From NCBI RefSeq assembly GCF_002013465.1, contig NZ_MAFC01000020.1, positions 62,001 to 126,000 of the forward strand: a stretch of DNA of 64,000 nt, read 5' to 3'. Origin of the DNA: Mycobacterium sp. D16R12. Its GTDB lineage: Bacteria; Actinomycetota; Actinomycetes; Mycobacteriales; Mycobacteriaceae. The notes under the pieces are model-generated. The model saw nothing but the letters and a program-made list of their open reading frames with translations. It searched no databases and was not told the origin of the DNA. Numbering within the stretch: the stretch's first letter is position 1; the number at the start of each line of letters is the position of its first letter. Both the position numbers and the translations under genes were made by a program. Positions 1 through 8,150 of this stretch are shown piece by piece.

Positions 1-455
1 TCACGAATGAATCCGCCGACGTCAACGACAAGCTCACCTCCGTGACCTCTCCTGACGACATCGGCAAGGTGACGCTGAGCGGAGACAGCGACATTCCGGC
101 CACCGGCCGCCTGTTCGTCGGAGCCGCAGAAGGCCAGGATCCCGCCGCCGAGGCCGCCGGCCCAGAAGCAAGCAACGGCGAGCACGGTGCCGCTCCTTCC
201 GCTGAGCCCGGAGCCGCCACCACCGAGGTGAAAGCTCCAGAACCCAAGCCGCAGGCCTCGTCTGATCCGACGATCAAGCACGGCAAAGCGCAGCTGCAGT
301 TGACCAAGGATCTGGCCGACGGCCTGACCTACCGATTCACCTTCACCTTCGAGAAGGCCGGAGAGGTCACCGTCGCGGTGCCCATCGACGCCGGCCCCAG
401 CGCACCTCGCCAGCACACCGCCAATGAGGGCGGCCATGAGGGTGGCGGACACTAA
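1..455 (+). CDS. lpqE: LpqE-like lipoprotein, C-terminal part (5' end outside window)
   Basis: The reading frame is open from the first bases of the window, so the start and signal peptide are missing. The visible part begins TNESADVNDKL, continues into VTLSGDSDIPATGRLFVG, and ends with an LTYRFTFTFEKAG-VAVPIDAG segment that matches what I recall of the C-terminus of M. tuberculosis LpqE (Rv3584). LpqE has been linked to PCuAC-type copper-handling lipoproteins; the metal-binding part would lie upstream, so that role is not shown here. Two features differ from the M. tuberculosis protein: an Ala/Pro/Glu-rich low-complexity insert in the middle, and a His-rich tail (EGGHEGGGH). lpqE precedes radA in M. 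tuberculosis too, which supports the call. A strong terminator follows. Confidence 0.8.
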   Translation, partial: TNESADVNDKLTSVTSPDDIGKVTLSGDSDIPATGRLFVGAAEGQDPAAEAAGPEASNGEHGAAPSAEPGAATTEVKAPEPKPQASSDPTIKHGKAQLQLTKDLADGLTYRFTFTFEKAGEVTVAVPIDAGPSAPRQHTANEGGHEGGGH

Positions 456-466
456 CACAGACGCAT

Positions 467-514
467 AGCGAGGGCCCGGAACGGCGATCTGCCGTCTCGG
501 GCCCTCGCTTTTTT
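467..514 (+). terminator. Rho-independent terminator of lpqE
   Basis: An 11-bp perfect inverted repeat (GCGAGGGCCCG at 468-478 pairs with CGGGCCCTCGC at 498-508) is followed directly by six T residues at 509-514. The loop region holds a second short hairpin (ACGGC...GCCGT). It starts 12 bases after the lpqE stop codon. Confidence 0.9.
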
Positions 515-531
515 CGTGCTAGCTTGCGCCC

Positions 532-987
532 ATGAAACGGCTCTTCACCTGCACTGCGGTAGTGGCCATGCTGGGCGCGATCTTGACCGCGCCTGCCGCG
601 CACGCGGCACCCAAAACGGTCACCTACCGGGTGTGGGCGGAGTACGGCCCGCTCGTCGCGGCAACCATCGGCTACAACGAGGCAGACGGGTCCCGGCACG
701 GCGCGATGAATCCGCAACTGCCGTGGGGGAAGGACGTCACCTGGACCGATGACACCAAACACCCCCTCATCAACGTCACTGGATACAACACCGGCGACGG
801 CCCCCGGATCTTCTGTCAGATCCTCATCGACGGCCAGGTGGTCGACGAGGACGACCGCGTGGAGCTAGCCACCTGCAGCTATGCCACCGACGGCCTACCC
901 CGCGAACACTGCATGCGCGGCAATTCCGGTTCCATTGTGGGCATCTTGACCAAGGTGGACGGCGACCCCTGCAGCCGCGCTCAGTGA
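532..987 (+). CDS. Small secreted MmpS-like domain protein
   Basis: A 151-residue protein with a Sec signal peptide: KR at residues 2-3, a hydrophobic core, and an AHAAP cleavage region near residues 23-28. The mature part carries the beta-sandwich signature of the MmpS C-terminal domain: VTYRVW near residue 30, LPW near 63, and CQILIDGQVV near 99. Unlike true MmpS proteins it has no transmembrane anchor, and no mmpL gene is nearby. A further C-terminal segment with two extra cysteines (LPREHCMRG to DPCSRAQ) is absent from its tandem paralogue at 1069. Function is unknown; the likely location is the cell envelope or outside the cell. Confidence 0.82.
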   Translation: MKRLFTCTAVVAMLGAILTAPAAHAAPKTVTYRVWAEYGPLVAATIGYNEADGSRHGAMNPQLPWGKDVTWTDDTKHPLINVTGYNTGDGPRIFCQILIDGQVVDEDDRVELATCSYATDGLPREHCMRGNSGSIVGILTKVDGDPCSRAQ

Positions 988-1068
988 CGCCGGCGGTGTG
1001 ACGATTCGGCCCATTGGCCGCCGTCGCCGTGATAGCTTCCGGCCCAAAGCCAGAACCGGGAGGACACC

Positions 1069-1434
1069 GTGAAGCGAACGTTGGCAGCGGCAACCGCAGC
1101 GACGGCGGTCCTTGGTCTGGTCCTTCCCGGGACCGCGCAGGCCGTGCTCCCCAAGGTGACCTATCTGGTGTGGGCTGCCGGCAAGACACCTCAGGCCGGC
1201 ACCATCAGCTACGGCGACTATTCCGGCACGCCACAGGCCGTCAACGACGTCAAGTTGCCATGGTCAGTCACGGTGGCCTGGCCGTACAAGGACACCGTGA
1301 AGCAGGTGACAGCGATCTGGGGCTCGGGTCACATCCACTGCCGGATTCTGGTGGACGGTCAGACCGTCCTGTCCAACGACGGCGAGAAGACCGTGAACTG
1401 TCAGGACCGCATCGTCCCGCTGCCCCCTGACTAG
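1069..1434 (+). CDS. Small secreted MmpS-like domain protein, tandem paralogue
   Basis: A 121-residue protein. The GTG start is chosen because GGGAGGA lies just upstream. It has a signal peptide (KRTLAAATAATAVLGLVLPGTAQA) and a single MmpS-like domain: VTYLVW, LPWSVTV and CRILVDGQTV. The first and last motifs align with the preceding gene, pointing to tandem duplication followed by divergence. The stop codon overlaps the stop of the convergent desaturase gene by four bases (CTAG). No function is known. It could modulate lipid export as MmpS proteins do, but it lacks the membrane anchor those proteins use. Confidence 0.82.
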   Translation: MKRTLAAATAATAVLGLVLPGTAQAVLPKVTYLVWAAGKTPQAGTISYGDYSGTPQAVNDVKLPWSVTVAWPYKDTVKQVTAIWGSGHIHCRILVDGQTVLSNDGEKTVNCQDRIVPLPPD

Positions 1435-2648
1435 CGCGCCTGGAATCGGCGCCTCACCATCCGCACTGGGAACGCGATGATGTCTGCAATCCTCGCAATC
1501 GGCGACTTCTCGAAGAAGTTGTCCGGGAACGAAAGCTTGAACACCTTTTTGTAGACGCTTCCCAGCTGCTTCGCCATTGAAGCCTCGTGGTAGGCGATGC
1601 CGTACTTGTCGCACATCGCGCGGACCTCGACGGCAATCTCTGCATAGCGGTACGCGGGCAAGTCGGGGAACAGATGGTGCTCGATCTGATAGCTCAGATT
1701 GCCCGACAGAATGTCGATGCCCTTCCAACCGGTGAAGTTGGCCGAGCCGAGGATCTGGCGGTAGTACCAGGCCGCGTGGCTCTCGTCCTCGGTCTCTTCG
1801 ATCGAGAAGGTCTGAACCTCCTCGGGGAAGTGACCGCACCAGATCACCGACGATGCCCACAGGTTGCGGACCAGGTTGGCGGCGACGTTTCCCACGAAGG
1901 TGAACGGCGCACCCGGACCCGACAGCAACGGGAAGATGACGTAATCCTTGAGCGCCTGCTTGCCGGCCTTTGCGCGGAACCGGGCAAGCCCGTCCTGCAT
2001 GTCGGACCACGACTTCTCACCCTTGAAGAACTTCTCCGATTCGAGCTCCTGGATCGCGGTTCCCCACTGGAAGAAGATCTGGAGGGTGGCGCAGAAGATG
2101 GGGTTGAGCAGCCAAATCGGGTGCCACGGCTGCTCTTCGGTCATGCGCATGACGCCGTAACCCTCGGCGTCGTGGTCTTTGCCGACGACGTTAGTGAAGG
2201 TGTGGTGCACGTAGTTGTGCGTGTACAACCAGCTGTCGGCGTGGATTGTGTTGTCCCAGTCGAAGTTCTTCGACGTGAGAGCCGGGTCCTGCATCCAGTC
2301 GTACTGGCCGTGCATGACGTTGTGCCCGATCTCCATGTTGTCGATGATCTTCGACAACGACAGAGCGGTAACGCCGGCGAGCCAGGCCGGCGGGAACCAG
2401 CCAGCCCACAACAGCGCACGGCCGGCGAGTTCGAGCTTCTTCTGCTTGCTCACGATGCCGCGGATGTACTCGGCATCCTTCTCACCGAGGTCGGCGACGA
2501 TGCGTGCACGCAGGGCGTCCATTTCCTTGCCGAACTCTTCGATCTGCTCGGAAGACAGCTTCTTGAGGTCATTCGGCCTGGCCGGGGGTGCATAAACAGT
2601 CGGCTTCTTCTGGGTCTTCTGCTTGGCTGCAGGTGCGAAAGTAGTCAT
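1431..2648 (-). CDS. desA3: DesA3-type acyl-CoA delta-9 desaturase (membrane fatty acid desaturase)
   Basis: A 405-residue membrane-bound di-iron desaturase. The three histidine boxes are HNVMH (109-113), HNYVHH (144-149) and EHHLF (323-327), with hydrophobic stretches between them. The family introduces the delta-9 double bond into stearoyl/palmitoyl-CoA for oleate and membrane or triacylglycerol lipids. The ATG start is preceded by GGAGA; upstream in-frame codons run into the reductase gene and were not used. The gene immediately upstream on the same strand encodes its likely electron donor, so the two form an operon. In M. tuberculosis this pair is Rv3229c-Rv3230c, away from radA, so the pair is located differently here. 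Confidence 0.9.
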   Translation of the reverse strand: MTTFAPAAKQKTQKKPTVYAPPARPNDLKKLSSEQIEEFGKEMDALRARIVADLGEKDAEYIRGIVSKQKKLELAGRALLWAGWFPPAWLAGVTALSLSKIIDNMEIGHNVMHGQYDWMQDPALTSKNFDWDNTIHADSWLYTHNYVHHTFTNVVGKDHDAEGYGVMRMTEEQPWHPIWLLNPIFCATLQIFFQWGTAIQELESEKFFKGEKSWSDMQDGLARFRAKAGKQALKDYVIFPLLSGPGAPFTFVGNVAANLVRNLWASSVIWCGHFPEEVQTFSIEETEDESHAAWYYRQILGSANFTGWKGIDILSGNLSYQIEHHLFPDLPAYRYAEIAVEVRAMCDKYGIAYHEASMAKQLGSVYKKVFKLSFPDNFFEKSPIARIADIIAFPVRMVRRRFQAR

Positions 2649-2694
2649 TTTCGGGTCTCCTTCAGGGCTTTGATAGAGGCTGACTCGGCGTTGA

Positions 2695-3810
2695 TCAGAG
2701 GGCGATGACGACGTCACCGACGGGCTTGTTGATGCAGAGCTTGACGTTGGTGTCACCGTCGCTGCAGAGGTCGCCGTTGAGAACGTTCTGGGTCGTTCCG
2801 CTGTCCTTCTGGCGAACACATGTGAAGCAGATGCCGATGCGGCAGCCGTACTCCGGGGTCAGGCCCGCGGCTTCAGCCTGCTCGAGGAGCGTCTGGCCGC
2901 TATTGGCGACGACCCTGTTCGACTCGGAGAAGGTGAGGTCACCTTCGGCATCGTCGGTGCCGACGGTGCGAATCGGAGCGGCAAACTGCTCGAGGTGGAG
3001 CTTGTCCGAGAGACCCTCGGCATCGAAGATCTCACGGACCGCGTCCATCAGCGGCATCGGGCCGCACAGATACGTCTCGGCTTCTGCGTAGTGACGATCA
3101 GCGGCAAGCAGGTGTTCCTTGCTGAAATAGCCCTGGAGGTCTCCGTCGGCCGCTTCGGTATATGCACGGACTATCTTGACGCCGTCGTACTTGGCTTTGA
3201 TCTCGTCGATTTCAGCCTGGTAGATCACGTCGTCCTTGGTGAACGCGTAATGCAGGAAGGTGATCTTCCCGATGTACGCCTTGTCGGTGAGCGTGCGCAG
3301 CATCGACATCACCGGCGTGATTCCGGAACCACCGCTGATCAGCAGGATGCTTCGCGGATGCGGCAGCGGCAGGTAGAACTCGCCTTGGGCGGCCGAGATC
3401 TGTACGACCAAGCCGGGCTTGGCGTTGGCCAGCAGCCAGGGCGAAACAAGTCCGTTCGGATCTACTTTGATGGTGAGTTCGATCTGGCCGTCACGGCGGA
3501 ACTGCGAATTCGCCGGCGAGTAGCAGCGGGTGCGTCGGATGCCGTCGATCTCAACTGAAAGCTTGACGAACTGTCCGGCCCGGAAGCCCTTCCAGTTGGC
3601 GTTGGGACGCAAAGTCAGAGTGACGCTGTCCTTGGTCTTCCGGACGACGTCGGTCACCTCGGCGCGGGTCTCAGTCGTGGACCACAGCGGGTCAAACATT
3701 TCGAAGTAGCGGTCAACGCCATGCGGAGTCGTGGCCGCCTTGACGAACGAGGAGGTCAACACCCGACGTGCAAGCCGAGAAGAAGTCCAAGCCTGAAGTT
3801 TGAGAGACAT
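2695..3810 (-). CDS. Ferredoxin reductase-type electron donor for the desaturase (Rv3230c-like)
   Basis: A 371-residue flavoprotein. An FAD-binding motif (RCYS, 95-98) and an NAD(P)-binding stretch (GGSGITP, 160-166; LCGPMP further on) are followed by a C-terminal plant-type [2Fe-2S] ferredoxin domain with Cys 323, 328, 331 and 359. Rv3230c, the M. tuberculosis homologue, transfers electrons from NADPH to DesA3, and the operon here keeps that pairing with a 46-bp gap. The ATG was chosen over upstream codons because GGAG lies at the right distance. A possible promoter (TTGCGA, 17 bases, TACTGT) and a direct repeat lie upstream. Confidence 0.9.
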   Translation of the reverse strand: MSLKLQAWTSSRLARRVLTSSFVKAATTPHGVDRYFEMFDPLWSTTETRAEVTDVVRKTKDSVTLTLRPNANWKGFRAGQFVKLSVEIDGIRRTRCYSPANSQFRRDGQIELTIKVDPNGLVSPWLLANAKPGLVVQISAAQGEFYLPLPHPRSILLISGGSGITPVMSMLRTLTDKAYIGKITFLHYAFTKDDVIYQAEIDEIKAKYDGVKIVRAYTEAADGDLQGYFSKEHLLAADRHYAEAETYLCGPMPLMDAVREIFDAEGLSDKLHLEQFAAPIRTVGTDDAEGDLTFSESNRVVANSGQTLLEQAEAAGLTPEYGCRIGICFTCVRQKDSGTTQNVLNGDLCSDGDTNVKLCINKPVGDVVIAL

Positions 3811-4182
3811 ACTCGGCTCCGTTTCGGTTAACAGTTGTACACCGATAACAGTATGGCAGGACGCCTTCAGTCGCAAGTTACTCCGCCGTGACGCTCACAA
3901 CGTCGAGGTATCATCGCAGTTCAAAGCACAGTTCTTCACTGCACCTTCCGAGCGATGCTGCTTCGCGACCAATTCAATCGGAGCTTCTCCTAAGAAGTGC
4001 ACAGTTGCATGCCAATCGCGGCAACAGCAGGAAACATACCTAGCACGAACACTCGACCAGCCGCCAAGCCCGGAGCGTGACCGGCAGCCATCTACCGAGC
4101 CCGATTGCGACAAATACAACCGTTAGCCACACCTGGGCTGTGTTGGCCCGGTCTTGTCACACCCGGAGGCTAACGTCGCGGT
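3811..4182. promoter_or_regulatory. Divergent promoter region between the desaturase operon and radA
   Basis: A 372-bp non-coding stretch. On the minus strand, TTGCGA and TACTGT separated by 17 bases lie a little upstream of the reductase start. Overlapping this is a direct repeat TAACAGT at 3829-3835 and 3846-3852, a candidate operator. On the radA side an SD-like GGAGG lies near 4164-4168. Short ORFs in this stretch have no recognisable protein features. The promoter assignment is by eye only. Confidence 0.45.
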
Positions 4183-5616
4183 GTGGCCAAACCCCGCGCG
4201 CAGTATCGCTGTTCGGAATGCCAGCACACCACCGCCAAATGGGTGGGCCGCTGCCCTGACTGCGGAACCTGGGGCAGCGTCGGTGAAACCGCAGTGCTTT
4301 CCTCGATAGGAGGGCTGGGCGCCGTACGCGCGGTGGCCCCGGCCACCGCGGCGGTACCGATCACCAGCATTGCGACCGATGACACCCAGCACCGGCCCAC
4401 CGGCGTCTCCGAACTCGACAGAGTGCTCGGCGGCGGTGTCATCACCGGCTCGGTGAACCTACTCGCCGGCGAGCCCGGAGTCGGGAAATCGACACTGCTG
4501 CTGAAGGTGGTCCACCAGTGGGCGGTCTCCGGCGGACGAGCCCTGTACATCAGTGGCGAGGAGTCGGCGGCTCAGGTCCGGCTGCGAGCCGAACGCACCG
4601 GCTGCGTTCACGACGAGGTGTATCTGGCGGCCGAATCCGATCTACACAGCGTGTTGGGCCACATCGATGCCGTCAAACCCACTCTGGCAGTGATTGATTC
4701 GGTGCAGACCATGTCGACCACCGATGCCGACGGCGTGACCGGTGGTGTTACGCAGGTGCGCGCGGTGACCACGGCACTGACCATGGCCGCAAAGTCGTCG
4801 GGCGTGGCGATGGTGCTGGTGGGTCACGTCACCAAGGACGGCGCCATCGCGGGCCCGCGCTCCCTGGAACACCTGGTCGATGTGGTGTTGCATTTCGAAG
4901 GCGACAAACACTCCGCACTGCGGATGGTGCGTGGGATCAAGAACCGATTCGGTGCCGCGGACGAGGTTGGATGTTTTGAACTGCGCGACAAGGGAATCGA
5001 ATGTGTAACCGACCCATCCGGGTTGTTCTTGGAGCATCGCGAGAACGCCGCGGCGGGCACCGCGGTGACGGTCACCCTCGATGGCAAGCGCCCGCTACTC
5101 GGCGAGGTCCAGTCCCTCGTCACCACATCGACCAACCCTTCCCCGCGACGCGCAGTCAGCGGGCTCGATCACGCACGCTCGGCGATGGTCACCGCCGTAC
5201 TCGAGCGCCACGGGCGAATCCCCCTGGGCAACAACGATATTTACATGGCAACGGTGGGCGGGATGCGCATGACCGACCCTTCGGCCGATTTGGCCATCCT
5301 GATGGCGGTGGCCTCTGCGTACACCGACATCGCACTACCGGCCAACATGGTGTTCATCGGCGAGGTCGGACTGGCGGGCGACATCCGACGCACCGCCGCC
5401 GTGGGAAAGCGCATCGCCGAGGCGGCACGTCTCGGATACACACACGCGGTGATTCCCCCCGAGGGTGATGACCTGCACCCGGCCGGAATGCATCTGCTGC
5501 GTTGTCCAACCGTGGGCAGGGCCCTCGAGGTGCTCTCGGAAGCCCGCCGAATCGAGCCGGAGAAGCGCCCGAGCCTGCGCCTGGCGCGCAGCCGCGCCGA
5601 CGGCGCTACGGACTGA
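4183..5616 (+). CDS. radA: DNA repair protein RadA
   Basis: A 477-residue RadA/Sms protein with the full domain set: N-terminal zinc finger (Cys 10, 13, 24, 27), RecA-like ATPase with Walker [10 protein letters not shown] (96-104), the RadA-specific KNRFG motif starting at Lys 253, and a C-terminal Lon-protease-like domain. It acts in recombinational repair by processing branched intermediates. The start is GTG with an upstream GGAGG. In mycobacteria and Bacillus it sits with disA, as here, although a thioesterase gene on the other strand separates the two. Its 3' end overlaps that convergent gene by 11 bases. Confidence 0.97.
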   Translation: MAKPRAQYRCSECQHTTAKWVGRCPDCGTWGSVGETAVLSSIGGLGAVRAVAPATAAVPITSIATDDTQHRPTGVSELDRVLGGGVITGSVNLLAGEPGVGKSTLLLKVVHQWAVSGGRALYISGEESAAQVRLRAERTGCVHDEVYLAAESDLHSVLGHIDAVKPTLAVIDSVQTMSTTDADGVTGGVTQVRAVTTALTMAAKSSGVAMVLVGHVTKDGAIAGPRSLEHLVDVVLHFEGDKHSALRMVRGIKNRFGAADEVGCFELRDKGIECVTDPSGLFLEHRENAAAGTAVTVTLDGKRPLLGEVQSLVTTSTNPSPRRAVSGLDHARSAMVTAVLERHGRIPLGNNDIYMATVGGMRMTDPSADLAILMAVASAYTDIALPANMVFIGEVGLAGDIRRTAAVGKRIAEAARLGYTHAVIPPEGDDLHPAGMHLLRCPTVGRALEVLSEARRIEPEKRPSLRLARSRADGATD

Positions 5617-6154
5617 TACCGAGCGCCCGCGAGGCTCCGTCTCCGTAATGCGCGTCCGGGTCGATGATCACGAAGATGCCCTGCGAACTGGCCACCAGTT
5701 CACCCTCGATTCGCGCACTCGCTGTCGTGTACAGCTTGCGTCCGGCTCGGCCCTCCACAGCGCAAGCCAGGTCCACGGTCGAGCCAACGGGAATCGGCCT
5801 GCGATAGTCGACCTCCAAATGCGCTGTGACGGCCACCAATTGCGTCACGATGCCCAAGACGCCCTGCAGCTCATCGAAAATCGCCGCCATAACACCGCCA
5901 TGGATGACGCCGGGTCCACCCTCCAGCTCAGGGAGCACCTCAAACTGCCCGGTGACGCTCGCGCCGTCACCGGCGTAGAACTGTGTCCCCCACAAGTCCT
6001 CCTCGGCCCCCGGGTAGCTAAACCTGCGGGGCCAACCCGGGCTCAGTGCTGCGCCTGGAGCGGGAGCTTCTGGGCCGCGACTAACCGCCTCTAGCCCCTC
6101 GGGCAACGTCCAGGACCGCCGGTCTTCGCGCGGGCCGCTCATCCCAGTCGACAT
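5606..6154 (-). CDS. PaaI-like hotdog-fold thioesterase
   Basis: About 182 residues with a C-terminal hotdog domain. The core motif [16 protein letters not shown] is the usual HGG-containing active-site helix of PaaI/YbgC-like acyl-CoA thioesterases, and the following strand [16 protein letters not shown] is typical. The substrate cannot be predicted. The start is uncertain: ATG at 6154 is used, but ATG at 6142 is possible, and neither has a clear ribosome binding site. The 5' end overlaps a copy of the GC-rich repeat found elsewhere in the window. It is divergent from disA and convergent with radA. Confidence 0.82.
   Translation of the reverse strand: MSTGMSGPREDRRSWTLPEGLEAVSRGPEAPAPGAALSPGWPRRFSYPGAEEDLWGTQFYAGDGASVTGQFEVLPELEGGPGVIHGGVMAAIFDELQGVLGIVTQLVAVTAHLEVDYRRPIPVGSTVDLACAVEGRAGRKLYTTASARIEGELVASSQGIFVIIDPDAHYGDGASRALGISP
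6121..6142 (-). repeat. Copy of the GCGC..CGCGCGAAGACC repeat at the thioesterase start
   Basis: Read on the minus strand, this begins ATGAGCGGCCCGCGCG and ends AAGACC. It matches the repeat units at 15062 and 42494 except for one inserted G. Here it forms codons 5-11 of the thioesterase (MSGPRED), so it is either a coincidence or a repeat captured into the start of a gene. Confidence 0.5.
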
Positions 6155-6204
6155 GACCACGTAATCTAACTGCGGCGAACCGAGCCTGGAGAGGGAGGGG
6201 CGCG

Positions 6205-7290
6205 ATGGACAACGCGGAAGCCAACGCAAGAATGCGGGAGACCCTGGCCCGGTTGGCGCCGGGCACACCCCTGCGCGATGGGCTGGAACGCATTCTGCGT
6301 GGTCGCACCGGGGCGCTGATTGTTCTCGGCTACGACGACAAGGTCGAGAGCATCTGCGATGGCGGCTTCTCCCTCGACGTCGCATTCGCCCCCACCCGGC
6401 TTCGCGAGCTGTCCAAGATGGATGGCGCCGTGGTGCTGGACACCGACGGATCGCGCATCGTGCGCGCCAACGTGCAACTGGTGCCCGACCCATCCATTCC
6501 GACCGACGAGTCCGGCACCCGGCACCGCTCCGCGGAGCGCACCGCCATTCAGACCGATTACCCCGTTGTGTCGGTGAGCCATTCGATGAACATCGTGAGC
6601 GTGTACACCGCGGGTATCCGGCACGTGGTCATGGATTCGGCCACCGTTATGTCGCGAGTCAACCAGGCGGTGTCCACTCTGGAGCGCTACAAGACACGAC
6701 TGGACGAGGTGACCTCATCCCTGTCCACCGCGGAGATCGAGGACTTCGTAACCCTGCGCGATGTCATGACGGTGGCGCAGCGCCTGGAGCTGGTGCGCCG
6801 AATCAGCCAGGACATCGAACTCGACGTCATCGAGCTGGGTACCGATGGACGGCAGCTCAAATTGCAGATCGGTGAGCTGGTCGGCGATAACGACACCGAA
6901 CGCGAGCTGCTGGTTCGGGACTATCACGCCAATCCCGAGCCGCCGACACAGGCGCAGATCGCCTCGACCCTTGAGGATCTGGACGCACTCTCGGACACCG
7001 ACCTGCTCGATCTGACAGTGCTGTCGCGGACATTCGGGTACCCGTCCACCGTCGAAGCCCAAGACACCGCGATGAGTTCTCGCGGCTACCGGGTGATGAC
7101 GCATATCCCCCGGCTACAGTTCGCACATATCGACAGGCTGGTCAGAGCCTTCGGATCCCTGCAGGGCCTCCTGGCCGCCAGCGCCACCGACTTGCAGTCG
7201 GTGGAAGGAATCGGGGCCATGTGGGCCCGGCACATCCGGGAGGGACTGTCCCGGCTCGCCGAGTCGACCCTTACCGAGCAGACCGGCTAG
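6205..7290 (+). CDS. disA: Diadenylate cyclase DisA (DNA integrity scanning protein)
   Basis: A 361-residue protein. The N-terminal DAC domain carries both catalytic motifs, DGA (73-75) and RHR (106-108), which condense two ATP into cyclic di-AMP. A helical linker leads to a C-terminal helix-hairpin-helix DNA-binding domain ([13 protein letters not shown]). Length is normal for the family. A good ribosome binding site (GAGGGAGG) precedes the ATG. c-di-AMP signals DNA integrity and controls fatty acid and potassium homeostasis in mycobacteria. The stop codon overlaps the convergent Rv3587c-like gene by four bases. Confidence 0.97.
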   Translation: MDNAEANARMRETLARLAPGTPLRDGLERILRGRTGALIVLGYDDKVESICDGGFSLDVAFAPTRLRELSKMDGAVVLDTDGSRIVRANVQLVPDPSIPTDESGTRHRSAERTAIQTDYPVVSVSHSMNIVSVYTAGIRHVVMDSATVMSRVNQAVSTLERYKTRLDEVTSSLSTAEIEDFVTLRDVMTVAQRLELVRRISQDIELDVIELGTDGRQLKLQIGELVGDNDTERELLVRDYHANPEPPTQAQIASTLEDLDALSDTDLLDLTVLSRTFGYPSTVEAQDTAMSSRGYRVMTHIPRLQFAHIDRLVRAFGSLQGLLAASATDLQSVEGIGAMWARHIREGLSRLAESTLTEQTG

Positions 7291-8021
7291 GCCGGCGGTC
7301 CCGCTGGCGGAGGTGCGTCGGCGGGCTTCTCACCAATGATGAAAGGCACCGGCGCACTGCGCAGATCTCCGAGCTGTACCACCAGCGAGTAGGTTCCCGG
7401 GCCGATGGCCGGACGGGGCAGCGGGCAGTTCGGCGCGGAACCCATTCCGGTCCAGGTGACCTCGGTGGTCACCTGCTCACCCGGGTTGAAGGTCTTGATG
7501 GAGTTCTCCTGCGACGGAGCGCAGTCCAAGTTGGCCCAGATCCGCTTGTTATCGACACTGAACACCGATGCGGCCAGCACGGCGGCACCCACATCCCGCT
7601 TGCACTGCACCAGGCCGATGTTGGTGACCACCATGGTGAACTTGGGCTGCTCACCGGCAAGATAGCTCGGCTTATCACTGGAGGCCTTCACCGCAAGCGT
7701 CGCGTCGGGGCAGTCGTCACCGGCATTCAACGCCACCGGCGGCACCAACTCGGGCTTGGCAATGGGCGGTCCGTCATGAACCGGGGCATCCGCGGGCTTG
7801 TCCGTCTTTTTGATCTCGTTCGGCGGCAGAATGATCGGCTGACCGGCGGGGGCCGCCGCTTCGGCGGGCTGATCCGCAGCCTTGGTATCGGCTCCCGCGC
7901 TGCCACCTACCAGCGCAAAGATCACCGCGGCGACGATGGCAACCACGACCACCGCCACGCCGATCGCCAGGGCGCGGCGCCGCCAGTAGATCTCTGAAGG
8001 CAGCGGGCCGGAGGGGTGCAT
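7287..8021 (-). CDS. Conserved mycobacterial membrane-anchored protein (Rv3587c-like)
   Basis: About 244 residues: a short cytoplasmic N-terminus (WRRRA), one transmembrane helix ([22 protein letters not shown]), an Ala/Pro-rich linker, then an extracytoplasmic beta-rich domain with conserved cysteines ([34 protein letters not shown]). This organisation and its place after disA match Rv3587c. Function is unknown. ATG at 8021 is used; a GTG at 8030 is in frame, and neither has an obvious ribosome binding site. Confidence 0.85.
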   Translation of the reverse strand: MHPSGPLPSEIYWRRRALAIGVAVVVVAIVAAVIFALVGGSAGADTKAADQPAEAAAPAGQPIILPPNEIKKTDKPADAPVHDGPPIAKPELVPPVALNAGDDCPDATLAVKASSDKPSYLAGEQPKFTMVVTNIGLVQCKRDVGAAVLAASVFSVDNKRIWANLDCAPSQENSIKTFNPGEQVTTEVTWTGMGSAPNCPLPRPAIGPGTYSLVVQLGDLRSAPVPFIIGEKPADAPPPAGPPA

Positions 8022-8150
8022 GTCAATCACGATTCAACGGTAAGCGCAGGTCACTATGGGATGGCCGACCTCGCTCGGCGTGTCGGCGAGCTACGCAGAC
8101 TTCACAGTGCTATTTGGGGCCGTTTGAGGGCTATCTACAGCCATCCCGCG

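Noticed and set aside
1587..2708. Long plus-strand open frame (373 codons) opposite the desaturase
   Set aside because: It is fully antisense to a gene with all three His boxes and has no protein features of its own; GC-rich codon bias opens such frames.
5620..5634. GAGCGCCCGCGAG, similar to the repeat core
   Set aside because: Matches only the first half and lies in thioesterase codons; expected by chance in GC-rich DNA.
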